A stretch of DNA of 64,000 bases from Xanthoparmelia taractica (lineage: Eukaryota; Ascomycota; Lecanoromycetes; Lecanorales; Parmeliaceae), in the NCBI GenBank assembly GCA_033085395.1, contig JANQBS010000164.1, positions 1 to 64,000 of the forward strand, in the 5' to 3' direction. The notes beneath the pieces are model-generated. The model had not been told where the DNA came from. It worked only from the letters and a program-made list of their open reading frames with translations, and searched no databases. This document shows positions 1 through 9,422 of this stretch, one piece after another; the first letter of the stretch is position 1, and the number at the start of each line of letters is the position of its first letter. A program made the translations under genes and the position numbers.

Positions 1-138
1 CTACGAACCATTTGTATAGCTTCAAATTGAACCAGTTCAGGCCTCCAAACCAACTATTTGTACCGTTGGGAGCGTTGGTGACGTGGTCTCTCCCTGGCAT
101 ATACCGATGTTGCTCCCACGTCAGGCACTGCATCAACC

Positions 139-912
139 TTGTCACCGGTCGCCCTTCAGACGGCGCTTATGCTCTGTACACGATCGTCTCCGTCAATAAG
201 GCGGCTATTCGTTCTAATTAAATCTTCTTTATCGACGGCGTCATCGTGCCCTTTGCCGTGGAGGCGGCCACTTGCGCGCTGTCCGTCAAAGAGCCTAACT
301 CGTGCATGCCTGACGTCTCATCCCAGCCCTCGCTCACCCCTATCCTACTCTACAGACCACTGCACGATCTGCCGGCAAGACCCTCGTCGTGTACGGCGCT
401 TCCTCTTCCGTCGGCTTCATGATAACTCAGATCGCTGTAGCCACTGAAATCAATATCATCGCCATCGCTGATGCGCACAACCACGACTTGATCAAGCGCT
501 GCAGAGCTACTCAAATCCTTGATCACAGAGACTCCTCGATCGTCGAAAACGTCATCAATGCCGCCATAGCGAGCCAATTGAAATTCGCCGGCATCTTCGA
601 CGCCATCTCCACTTCTGAGACGTACGCTTGCGATCTCGCTATCCTCGAGAAGCTGGGCAGCGGCCACCTCACCTGCGTGTATCCTCCCCCTGTCAATGAT
701 GTGTTCTTAAATGTCAAGATCGGTATGATCTTCGCCGTTAAGACGTGGTAACGCCCGTCTACTGGGACTTCGTGACGCCCGCGCTGCAGAGCGAAAAGCT
801 GAAGTGTCGCCCGCCGCCAACCATCGTCGGCAAGGGCTTAGAGCATATTAACGATGCGCTGAGGAAGTCAAAGGCCGGTTTAAGTGCGACGAAGCTGGTG
901 GTGGAACTATAG
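139..912 (+). pseudogene. Zinc-type alcohol dehydrogenase / enoyl-reductase-like MDR oxidoreductase relic
   Basis: This is a decayed member of the medium-chain dehydrogenase/reductase family. The best stretch, about 374-751, encodes a GKT-LVVYGASSSVG nucleotide-binding turn followed by the beta-alpha pattern of the Rossmann domain, including an ISTSET segment and a VYPPP loop. The C-terminal signature of the fungal GroES-like oxidoreductases (TPALQ...KLKC.PPP..VGKGLE and a final VVEL before a TAG at 910-912) is present but in a different frame from 757 onward, so a frameshift lies near 750. The part upstream of 370 shows only fragments (PFAVEAATCALSVKEP near 250-300) in shifted frames, and no intact N-terminal GroES fold can be read. 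Members are normally about 340-360 residues. It is next to a retrotransposon. The family is clear; the exact 5' limit is a guess. Confidence 0.6.
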
Positions 913-1089
913 GGGGATGGATCGAGTGGTCATCTGCGGCAGCGTGGTTAAGACGGCCGAGCAGCTGGCACTTTTCACTGGAGCGACATTGTCACTCCAT
1001 ATTGTGGCAGTCCAAAAGAAGCATTTACAGAGATGTTAAACTAGGTGGCGTCGGTATCACGTAGCCCGGTACGCCGTCAGTGCGTTATT

Positions 1090-1276
1090 TGTTGGAATAT
1101 GTATGACGGATTGATTGACTATCTAGGAGGATGCTGAGTGGGCTACTTATGCCCCTATTTGCCACCTTATTCCTCAATATATTAGCCACTGCGGGGTAGC
1201 TACTTGCCACCCCATTCCCCAATATATTAGCCACTGCGGGCTAGCTACAACACATGGTGCTGTAGTATTTCCAACA
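1090..1276 (-). repeat. 3' LTR with internal 45-bp tandem duplication (187 bp)
   Basis: This LTR carries two adjacent copies of a 45-bp unit beginning TTGCCACC (1159-1203 and 1204-1248). The partner LTR has a single copy, which fully explains the 187 versus 142 bp lengths. The two units differ at a few T/C positions (CCTTATTCCTC versus CCCCATTCCCC). The ends are TGTTGG and CCAACA. Confidence 0.85.
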
Positions 1277-1322
1277 CACGCTCATGATGCAGCACCATTG
1301 GCCACCCCCTGCTGCAGTATGA

Positions 1323-2228
1323 CTAGACACTGATATGTATATCATTATTATCCTCAAAATCGTTATCTCTTGTGACACTGGCTAGTTTGGCTTGATATTC
1401 TCGGGCTCTATCAGCCCCTTTTCCTTTTCCTTTGGCCTGATCCTTCATCTTTAATTTGAACCATTTCGGTGCCTTTTCTGAAAACTTCATATAACACAAA
1501 TTGCTGAAATGTCTGCTCCCATAGTGCTCACAGGATTCTTTTTCATTATTGTTCTCAATTACTCTTAGGGCTAATGCGAGGTCACGAGAGTTGTGAAGGG
1601 CCTGATTGTGTTGACGAGTGACTTCGAGAACCATTTGACGAGCTTTTTCAGCTGTGATTGATGATGTAACTAGCCAGATCTGTACGAGATACTGATATTT
1701 CTGTGGCAATGACATCGAGAGACAGAGAATTATACGGGTATTTGAATCCAAAATGACCTCGGTTGCATCGATCTTCTCTTCAAGAACTTTGATATATATC
1801 AAATACTCTAGCACGGACTTGAAGGCCTTGAATTTGAGCGTATAGTATTCTTTTGATAGACGCATGAACTCTGAGGATCTCGTTTGTTGTAAGAGAGTTC
1901 GTAAACGTGTGATCATGAGGTATCCATCATTGAATTTATCCTCTGTGAATTTCTGTTTGATATTAGTGCTGATTGTAGGTGTTATAAGATCTGCTACTTC
2001 TTGGGATTTCTCTTCTCAATCCTTTATTGCCTTTTATTCTTTTCTAGAGATCTGTGAAATCTCTTCCGTAGCCGTCGTGGCTATTGTCTTTTTTGATTCA
2101 TAGATTTCTTGGGTGTATTTTCATAGCTTCTTCGAACGCAGTTCAGCTCGTATATCAACGAATCACGATCCGAAATTCTCCTCTGTCAGAGGCGGTATGC
2201 GTGTTGATCCACTGTCTTTCGTAGACAT
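1323..2228 (-). pseudogene. Copia-type gag (UBN2-like) relic with four in-frame stops
   Basis: Reading the minus strand from an ATG at 2228 gives one uninterrupted frame down to 1323. It contains four stop codons: TGA, TGA, TAA and TGA in the first 90 codons. From 1916 on, 197 codons are open. The N-terminal region has the RIPPL.EENF motif of copia Gag. The body is the helical gag domain (LI..L....KY..LVQIWL), and near the C-terminus is a degenerate CCHC zinc knuckle (CEHYGSRHFSNLC, first spacing altered). A basic K-rich tail follows. Three of the stops are TGA where family context suggests Trp, and one is TAA where it suggests Gln. These are G-to-A and C-to-T changes of the RIP kind. The frame is preserved by the absence of indels. 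Confidence 0.75.
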
Positions 2229-2333
2229 CTTGATCTGCTTTTAGGTCTTCCGTAATGGAAATAAGTCAAGGAGTGCTGGACTTGGAATCAATCATTGACG
2301 ACTGCGTAGCGATAGCAGCGAGGGCTCATAATC

Positions 2334-2475
2334 TGTTGGAATATGTATGACGAATTGATTGCCTATCTAGGAGGATGCTGAGTGGGCTATTTATGCCCCT
2401 ATTTGCCACCTCATTCCTCAATATATTAGCCACTGCGGGGTAGCTACAACACATGGTGCTGCAGCATTTCCAACA
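2334..2475 (-). repeat. 5' LTR (142 bp)
   Basis: This direct repeat of 1090-1276 lacks the 45-bp duplication. On the element's coding strand it starts TGTTGGAAATGCTG and contains a TATA-like CATAAATAG, consistent with the 5' promoter LTR. It is followed on the plus strand by the TTATT target-site duplication. Confidence 0.85.
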
Positions 2476-4150
2476 TTATTGCCACAAGCTACGCATACAT
2501 AGTACTTGTGGTTGCGGACACACATAATAACAAGACAGACAATATTTCAATAATACAACTTGTCTCACCTCCTTGTACACTTTCTAACCGCGTATGCCAT
2601 GTAGCTTTTAACATAGCTAAGCACCATATTCGACTCCACAGAGTTCGATAAGAGAATCAGAAGCTATGCGTCGGGAGTTGATATTAGTCATTTTTCCTTT
2701 GTGTATACGGTCGCTAAGAAGTGGAATTAGGAAGGAGGAGTTTCATACCTAATCGGTCTTATAGTTCCGAGTTCATCAGTATAGAGAGCTCGTAATGACG
2801 CGATTATGTACTTGGTCGTCAAGAAGGTAATCCATCAGATCGTCAAAGAGCTACGCCTGTACGTGTCAGGTTGAATAGCCTTTAACAGCTCCTTGCCTGC
2901 GAGAAACAGGCTTTGATGACATCATTATTTCTCGATGCATTAGCTGGTATATATGACCCCTTAGAGTCGAGTTGCTCTATCATATGGTCCTGCGGGGAGA
3001 ATCAGTAGGCGCTTATCTCTTTTCGACTGCACTCGGACTGATAGGTGACACGATGTGTTATCCTCTGTTTATACGATTCACATGTACGCGTATTTGAACG
3101 TATTTTGTAATCGACTAGCCACGTGCTAGCTTTGGCGCGAGTCGACCTTGGAGCGGCAATTATATTGTTCGGTGAAGGGGTCAAGAACACCAACAGATAG
3201 CGCCAATTGTGTCTACCTCTTCAGGAGCACTTCCTTAGAAGAGCAAATACGATGAATTCCATCCTCAATCTATCAGCCATTGTCTTATCGAAGTACGAAG
3301 CTGATTGGTTCGAGAGCGCTTGGGCCAATGCTGCATAACGCTGTACAATGAACCTTCGCTGGACGTCATTGGTTCCTCAGATGGCTCAGAAGCAAGGAAG
3401 GAGGCGTTTAGGGCTGCGCCTCACTGCATGCGGGGAAATCTCAGAGCCTCCCGATTACTCACGTGCGGGGTTCTATGCACAGCTGATTCACCACAGGAAT
3501 GGAATGGTCCGAAAGCACCTGAACTTTTATGGAAAGCATATAGCCTCTTCCTACCCTAGCCTATGGCTCAGCGCAGCTTTACTCTTGGAATTGAAACGCC
3601 TTCCGTATGGGTCAGAAGCAGTTTGTTGTTCGCCTCATCCACACCACCTTGATCGAGCGAGAAAAACCCTCGATGCAAAAATCAATGATGTGTTCGCATA
3701 TGATTGATCCAGTTTCAGTCCTATACAAATTACCGTCCCCATTATCCCACCCTTCCAAAGCTGAGAATCGATTTCGATGGAGACCCACCAACGACAGCGA
3801 GAGCCTTGGAGGACCTTATGCTTTCATAAGCCTTGGTGGACATGATTGGGCTCTCGGACCCCTTTTCGAAGTGAAATCGTCTCGCTCTGGCGTCGCATTA
3901 TCACAACACATATCAAGATAGTTTACACCATAGAAGATAAGCTTGCTATCTGACGGAGTTTCCGCCTTAATTACGCTGTCTAAGGTCTTGATACAACATC
4001 TAACACTTCCTCAGAGACTTCGTTGATTGACTTTTATAGATTTTAGCATAGCAAATGGTCAGCAGCAAATGTACTACCGTAAGGATCTAATTCGTGTTCC
4101 ACCGGCTGCTCCGCCATCTCTCAACTCTCCAAGCTAGATTTATTCTAGTA
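2476..4150. other. Intergenic, no gene supported
   Basis: About 1.7 kb between the retrotransposon and the collagen-like gene. Several open frames of 60-120 codons exist (for example 3348-3707 and 3607-3921, plus strand), but none shows a recognisable motif, a consistent splice pattern or a plausible hydrophobic/charged pattern. I see no repeat signature here. Confidence 0.5.
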
Positions 4151-4202
4151 GGAGCACGCTGGCCTAGCACATCTTAGTGATAACCCGCGTCCAGGCCTAG
4201 CG

Positions 4203-4997
4203 ATGCCAGCAAGGAACTGCAACAAAGGCGATTCCGTAACTCTCAGCATCACGAGGCCTGATACTACTTATACAACCATCATCCAATTAGGGTCGTCAAC
4301 CAACTGCGCAACAGACACACCAGCTGAACCACAAGTCACTGTGCCTCCAACTCAGACTCCACCCTCTGTCACCAACCAGACCCCAGTCTCTAATAATCAT
4401 GGTGATAACTCGGCTACAACGATTGGGGTTATTGTGGGCTGTCTCATTTTGGGGATTCTGTTGCTGCTTGCCACTTGCTGCATTCCAAGAAAGTACGAAA
4501 AGCGTCCACCACGGCCAATAGCGGGGCCCCCAGGCGCCGTCGGACCGGCAGGACCACAGGGAGCACCAGGTGCTCCTGGACAGCCGGGTCCGCAGGGAGC
4601 CCAAGGTCAACCTGGGGCACGAGGGGCAGCGGGACCAGCGGGACCAGCGGGACCAGCTGGGATGCCTGGTCCGCCGGGAGCCCAAGGTTTTCCTGGAGCA
4701 CCAGGGGTAGCGGGAGCAGCGGGACCGGCGGGAGCAGCTGGGATGCCAGGAGCACGTGGTGACCCTGGAAGACGAGGAAGCCCAGGGCCCCAAGGGCCTC
4801 AAGGACCCCAAGGACCAGGCGTGATTCTTGGGGCAGATGCGTATCAAAGACTACAAGGTCCGCCAGGTCCCCAAGGGGTCCAAGGTGTTCAGGGGGTCCA
4901 AGGGGTTCAGGGGGTCCAAGGGGTTCAGGGGGTCCAAGGGGTTCAGGGGGTCCAAGGGGTTCAGGGAGTGCAGGGGGTCCAAGGAGCCCGAGCGTGA
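4203..4997 (+). CDS. Membrane protein with collagen-like Gly-X-Y tail
   Basis: The 264-residue frame has three parts. An N-terminal segment of about 70 residues is rich in Thr, Pro and Asn with Cys6 and Cys35. A membrane helix (about residues 73-93, VIVGCLILGILLLLATCC) is followed directly by basic RKYEKRPPR. A collagen-like Gly-X-Y domain then runs from about residue 108 to the end, with one break around GVILGADAYQRLQ. The last part is twelve perfect GVQ triplets encoded by an 18-bp DNA repeat. No signal peptide is visible. The frame stays open upstream to 4152, so a 5' exon carrying the signal sequence may be missing from this model. The positive-inside rule puts the basic flank, and therefore the collagen part, on the cytosolic side. 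Fungal proteins with this layout are known but their function is not settled. Confidence 0.65.
   Translation: MPARNCNKGDSVTLSITRPDTTYTTIIQLGSSTNCATDTPAEPQVTVPPTQTPPSVTNQTPVSNNHGDNSATTIGVIVGCLILGILLLLATCCIPRKYEKRPPRPIAGPPGAVGPAGPQGAPGAPGQPGPQGAQGQPGARGAAGPAGPAGPAGMPGPPGAQGFPGAPGVAGAAGPAGAAGMPGARGDPGRRGSPGPQGPQGPQGPGVILGADAYQRLQGPPGPQGVQGVQGVQGVQGVQGVQGVQGVQGVQGVQGVQGVQGARA
4875..4982 (+). repeat. 18-bp coding minisatellite (GVQ x 12)
   Basis: Twelve 9-bp GVQ codon triplets alternate GGGGTCCAA and GGGGTTCAG, giving an 18-bp period that is almost perfect over 108 bp. Copies 2 and 11 are variants (GGTGTTCAG, GGAGTGCAG). The alternating synonymous codons show the array grew in 18-bp steps, not 9-bp steps. 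Confidence 0.9.
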
Positions 4998-5884
4998 CCA
5001 GAGTTCTATCCATTCTACTCTCTTCAGTGGTGGAGCTATGCTACACATTGGAAACTGCTAGCATCCAGCTCACGTACATACTTTGCGCTTTAGTTGAAGC
5101 TGATAATATTCATCTGTAAAGGTTTTATAAAATAGTAATATATAGCGTCGCAAACTTCTCAATGTTGAGTTCTAATAGATAAATAATGAAGTACTACGAT
5201 TACTATCAGAATATACAAGAAAGGCTGAAGTGGCCTTTGGCCACATCTAATAGGGTAGGGTAGGTCGGGTCCTACACCGGCGTCGGATTGGAGAAGCTTG
5301 AAAGGCCCCTCAAATAAGGTTGGGTATCAACTATAAGAATGGTACTACGGGGTTCTCAGCCCCCTAACCAGCCCCCTATAATCACGCCACACCTATTCCT
5401 ATTCATCGTTCCTGTATAGTACAATTACGCATCGATTTCGAGTCGGAGTAATCATATTGTTCCGCACACTTAGCTACTGTGCAGCGTGCGCCGGCATGTA
5501 TAGATGCCTGGCGTTGGAATCAACTCCAAGAAGCTACTACATCGGGAGGCCTTTTTTGGAGTTCAGTTGGGTGCCTAAACTCTGCCTATTTTCCGGCTTT
5601 ATCACCGGGTATTAGGTGTAACGATTCAATAATGCGCCAAGGGTAATAGCCCACATACCAAGTCAACTTCGGCTCTTCCTAGCGAATATTCCTTTACTTA
5701 ATTAAATACTCTATGATTAACGCGTGGTGATATATATATTCAGAGCCTTCCAATTGCTCTCCATGTATGCTGAGCTATGTACAAGTCTCCGACAACGAAC
5801 GTAGCGGCGCGGGGGGGGGAAGGGGGGATGGTGAATACAAACATTCTGCTGAGAGCGGCGCTACATCTTTAACGAGGCACTCGT
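4998..5884. other. Intergenic, no gene supported
   Basis: The 887 bases between the collagen-like gene and the 3' end of the dehydrogenase contain a G-run (5812-5826) and a GTAGGGTAGG stretch near 5253. I see no coding signal. Confidence 0.5.
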
Positions 5885-6952
5885 TTATGCTGCCTTCTTC
5901 TGCGTACGAAGAACCCACTCGACGCCTCTTTGAACCTGCTCATCCCGATCGTCTACAGGCTTGTACCCTAACACCTCTCTAGCTTTCTCAATCGAATACG
6001 TCCGTTTGTTACACGTATATGCCATGTACTGCCGCTTTAAAACTCTGGGCCTCTTCAGTCCCAAGGTAAAAGCCCAGTAGAGCCATTCGACCACACTCGC
6101 CAAGGCCATCATGAACCACGCTGGAATGAACCTTATTTCCTCGGGAGCCGTCTTGTCTCCTGCAGCAGCCCATATCTGATGGTGCAAATTCCAAAATGGA
6201 ACGGGATTGCCGTCTGTGATGAAGAAAGCTTCGCCGTCCACCTTTCCGCTTCCATCGTCTGATTGCCGGAGAAGAGCTTTGGCAGCGAGTAGGTGAGAGC
6301 GCGCAGCATTTGTGGCTGACAGCCAATCGAATAAGTCTGTGTTGTCTCCGATCTGATACCGATGACGACCCTCTTGGAGGACATTGAGGCTGCGTGGGAT
6401 CACCTGAACGTCGCGTTCACCATACACACCTGGAAGCCGAAGGCAAAGTGTACGCAGACCTCCCCTGCCATTTGCATCCAGTACCGCTTGATCGGCGATA
6501 GCCTTCGTTTTCGCGTAATACTCGGCTCGAGATGTAATTGTGACCATCTTAGCATCTTCGGATACGAAGTTCTGTGACAAGCCTTCTATGACCTCAACGC
6601 TTGAAGTGTAAATGAAAGCTCTGACATGATCGTTTGCGATAGCGGCCTTGAGAAGATTCTGCGTTCCTTTCACATTTGTTTCGTAAAAGTAAGCATTGCG
6701 AGCGTTTCCAGTTTCAGTTGGCGAAGCAGTGTGAATGATGAGGCTGGGCTGAATGTCGGCGAGAAGGGATCGTACTTGTTCGAACGAAGTGAGGCTTCCG
6801 CTGTGGTATTGAGCGCTTTTGACTTGGTTGTGGGACGGATTGCGACTCAGGACGTGAATCGAAGACCAGGTTGAGTCTTTCACGAAAGCATTGACAATGT
6901 GGTATCCTACGAACCCGCATCCTCCAACAACAAGTACCCTTTTCTCAGACAT
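5885..6952 (-). CDS. NAD(P)-dependent 3-beta-hydroxysteroid dehydrogenase/isomerase-family protein
   Basis: This intron-less 355-residue protein belongs to the extended short-chain dehydrogenase superfamily, 3Beta-HSD family. That family includes Erg26-type C-3 sterol dehydrogenases and many secondary-metabolism enzymes. The nucleotide-binding motif GGCGFVG is at residues 10-16, the active-site YTSS segment is near 115-118, and the catalytic YxxxK is Y146-K150. A GERD motif follows (LPGVYGERD), then the family's C-terminal half with a hydrophobic WFMMALASVVEWLYWAF stretch near 270-290, likely membrane-associating. Length is normal and all key residues are present, so it looks functional. The substrate cannot be told from sequence. 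A diverged paralogue lies at 14729-15888 on the other strand, and P450 and rhodopsin relics lie between, suggesting a decayed metabolic gene group. Confidence 0.85.
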   Translation of the reverse strand: MSEKRVLVVGGCGFVGYHIVNAFVKDSTWSSIHVLSRNPSHNQVKSAQYHSGSLTSFEQVRSLLADIQPSLIIHTASPTETGNARNAYFYETNVKGTQNLLKAAIANDHVRAFIYTSSVEVIEGLSQNFVSEDAKMVTITSRAEYYAKTKAIADQAVLDANGRGGLRTLCLRLPGVYGERDVQVIPRSLNVLQEGRHRYQIGDNTDLFDWLSATNAARSHLLAAKALLRQSDDGSGKVDGEAFFITDGNPVPFWNLHHQIWAAAGDKTAPEEIRFIPAWFMMALASVVEWLYWAFTLGLKRPRVLKRQYMAYTCNKRTYSIEKAREVLGYKPVDDRDEQVQRGVEWVLRTQKKAA

Positions 6953-7300
6953 GAGGTGGTGTAGTTACTGTGAACAAAGAGGCGCGATAGGGGTTGGGCA
7001 GTGTAAGTTAACAGACTGAAATCCTAGGATGATGTGGCAGCTGTAGCTTCACACTAATGCGTCCTTGTTATTTGCTTTGAATGAGGAAGGGTACGGACTT
7101 GACTTCATTTTGGAATCACCAGAGGGTTGAACAGAGGTATTGGAGCCTCTCGTAGACTTTTTCTGCATATGCGGAACGTATCCGCTGTACCCCAACCAAG
7201 TCTAGGGTTAGGGCTGGCACTAACGCTGTCCAGGACTTATGGTGTTTGGTTATGGCCCAGCTGATTAAGGTAAGGTAGCATGAATGAAGAATTACACCTA
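6953..7300. other. Upstream region of the dehydrogenase, then transposon target flank
   Basis: This 348-bp region contains the putative promoter of the minus-strand dehydrogenase and ends in the TA dinucleotide (7299-7300) used as the target site of the Tc1/mariner element. A minus-strand frame at 7116-7346 crosses into the terminal inverted repeat and is unlikely to be real. Confidence 0.5.
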
Positions 7301-7369
7301 ACCATGGCCCCACTATGAGCGTAGCGAATAGTGGTCCTACATCCAATTGCGCCCTACATTCAATTGCGC
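7301..7369 (+). repeat. Left terminal inverted repeat (69 bp)
   Basis: Reverse complement of 9719-9787 with two mismatches, both G/A or A/G differences. It is preceded by TA. It has stayed relatively GC-rich compared with the element's interior. Confidence 0.92.
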
Positions 7370-8012
7370 GTTTCTTCGTGATTTGATTCTTTTATCTCAA
7401 GTTATTATTATTAAATTATAATATAATCAGTTCTTATATTAATAAAGAGACTCTTTTAGAAGATATTATATTTGACTATTAGACTACCAAATTCGATAGT
7501 GCTCGTACAACTACGTTACACTATAATCTTAAATCAAGACGCGTTTAATATCGACTTCGGGAAATAACTTCGAGAAGCACTCGTTAATTAAATTATTAAC
7601 GGTTTATTATAGTTTAAGAGTTATTCTTATATAATTATATTAATTACTTAAATTAGATTAAACACTTAATTCGTCTTTATTATATTCGTAATATTATAGA
7701 ATTTCTTTTTAAACTCGAGTCGTTTTTAGATTAATCTTCGAAATTATTAAATAAGAACTAAGTCACAAACTTTATAAAATAATATTCTAAATATTACAAA
7801 CGTAAATAAAAGTCTCTAAGTATCGAGCGTAAGAACGTATATGATATTTAGAGTATATAAGAGATATATAAGAGATTTCAAACTAATTATAAAGAGATAA
7901 AAATATAATTTGAAGACGTTTAAAATATAGATAAGATAGACTTTTGAGTTAACTATAAAATCGCTTATTTAGTAATCACAATAGATAAAAGCAAAGTACT
8001 TCGCTTTATTAA

Positions 8013-8280
8013 TGTCAGGCCTAGCGCTACATGCGCATTAGCGCCGACTACTCATGGGTTCAGGGTCCATTGCGGAGTCATGGCGGGGTCCATGACCTAA
8101 GGCCTTGGCGGGGCCTTGGCGGTTATATGTCCTCTTCGCATGCCCCAGGGTTTTCGTGTTCCTTAGAAATTAGTTCTACTAGGACTTAGTACCTAATAAA
8201 GGAATCACCATCGTACCGACTATACGTCTCTTATATTGGTTAGGGCCGCTTGCTGAGCGCCAGCGAACCAACCCCTTACA
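8013..8280. mobile_element. Nested solo LTR, 268 bp
   Basis: A GC-rich island in the AT-rich transposon starts TGTCAGGCCTAGCGC and ends CCAACCCCTTACA. It is flanked by a 5-bp duplication ATTAA at 8008-8012 and 8281-8285. TG...CA ends plus a 5-bp duplication indicate a solo LTR left by recombination. It is not RIP-mutated like its surroundings. It shares the motif ACTCATGGGTTC with the two 154-bp elements nearby, so a distant relationship is possible. Confidence 0.8.
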
Positions 8281-8626
8281 ATTAATTTAGATAATTGTAA
8301 TTATATAACTTTCATAAAGTATATTTCGACTAAGAGATAAAGTATCTCATCTTTTGTTGTTCTAAAAGAAGTATATATTCTATATAAATAGAATAAGAAT
8401 AACTTATTCTCGAATACAATTCTAATCGTTTTCTCTACTAAATATTTAAATAATTAATTAATATATACTTAGTTAAAGTATTTCGATATATATTTAAGTC
8501 GATATTAAAAGAGAGAATAAAAAGTCTTAATTTTAGATAACTTTAAATCTTATTTTATATACGAATTTTAACTATATTTACAATAAAAGAAAACCGCTTT
8601 ATTTGTTCTTCTCTCGTATTCTATAT

Positions 8627-8780
8627 TGTGAGGGCGCTTTCCAATTGTACCATAAAGTTAAAAATATGACTCATGGGTTCGGGTGCCGCGCTTCATAGAA
8701 GGCGCACCCTATTTGCCCATATGAAGCCCATACGACGTACCCGGGACCCCACACTGGTACTCATACGGCTCGGCCTAACA
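8627..8780. mobile_element. Nested 154-bp solo LTR / TRIM-like element, copy 1
   Basis: The element begins TGTGAGGGCGCTTTCC and ends CGGCCTAACA, with imperfect inverted ends. It is flanked by a 5-bp duplication TATAT at 8622-8626 and 8781-8785. It is about 80% identical to the copy at 9269-9422 by eye. The size suggests a miniature LTR family (TRIM/SMART-like). Confidence 0.8.
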
Positions 8781-9268
8781 TATATATATTACTTAGCCTT
8801 TAAATATTAATTACTTTTAGCTATTTAAATATTATTATTTTAAGATTATCGATAATATTATTCGTCTAAGAAGTAGTAACTTTAATAGACTAGATTTTCT
8901 TATAGTATTTAATTAAATAAGATCTTAAACGTTCAAGTCTTTAATTATTTAATTAGTCTTTCGAAAGATTTAATTCGTATTCTATAATTTCGAAATCGTT
9001 CTAATAAAGATTAGATCTTTATAATTAAATATTACTGCTCTCGAATTAGTCTCTTCTCTTCTTATAAGTATATCGTATTTAACTCGAGATATAATTCAAT
9101 TCCTTTTAGAGACTCTTAGTAATAAGTGAATACGCTATTTTAAAAGTTCTACGAAGATCTTTAGATAAGTCTATTAAGAGTATAATTATTAATAAATTTT
9201 TAAGATAAATCGTCGAGTGAGATCTTAAATATATTTATAAAGAGACTCTAATCAAATAAGTACGTAAG

Positions 9269-9422
9269 TGTAAGGGCGCTTTCCAATTGTACCATAGAAT
9301 CAAAAATATTGAGTCATGGGTTCGGGTGCCGCGCTTCATAGAAGGCACACACTCTATTTGAACCCATATGGAGCCCATACGGCGCACCCATAGGCACCCA
9401 TATGGCTCCGTACGGCCTAACA
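9269..9422. mobile_element. Nested 154-bp solo LTR / TRIM-like element, copy 2
   Basis: The element begins TGTAAGGGCGCTTTCC and ends CGGCCTAACA. It is flanked by a 5-bp duplication GTAAG at 9264-9268 and 9423-9427. It has the same length and orientation as the copy at 8627-8780. The two differ by scattered substitutions and small compensating indels. Confidence 0.82.

Larger units (their letters stand above)
1090..2475 (-). mobile_element. Gag-only (TR-GAG-like) LTR retrotransposon, 1,386 bp
   Basis: Two direct repeats starting TGTTGGAATATG and ending TTTCCAACA lie at 1090-1276 and 2334-2475. They are flanked by an identical 5-bp target-site duplication, TTATT, at 1085-1089 and 2476-2480. 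The internal region is only 1,057 bp and holds a minus-strand gag relic with no protease, integrase or reverse transcriptase. Directly inside the 5' LTR (the right one on this strand) the minus strand reads TTATGAGCCCTCGCTGCTATCGC (2332-2310). Its complement resembles the D-arm to anticodon-loop part of initiator tRNA-Met (GGGCUCAUAA), so this is a likely half-tRNA primer site of the copia/Ty5 kind. A purine run sits at 1306-1314, about 30 nt from the 3' LTR, which is a weak polypurine-tract candidate. Such elements must be mobilised by an autonomous copia relative. Confidence 0.88.

Noticed and set aside
4296..5048. Long minus-strand and alternative-frame ORFs (up to 189 codons) over the collagen-like gene
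   Set aside because: They are by-products of the Gly-X-Y codon periodicity and consist of Leu/Pro/Ser repeats. The plus-strand frame has a membrane helix and a coherent domain layout.
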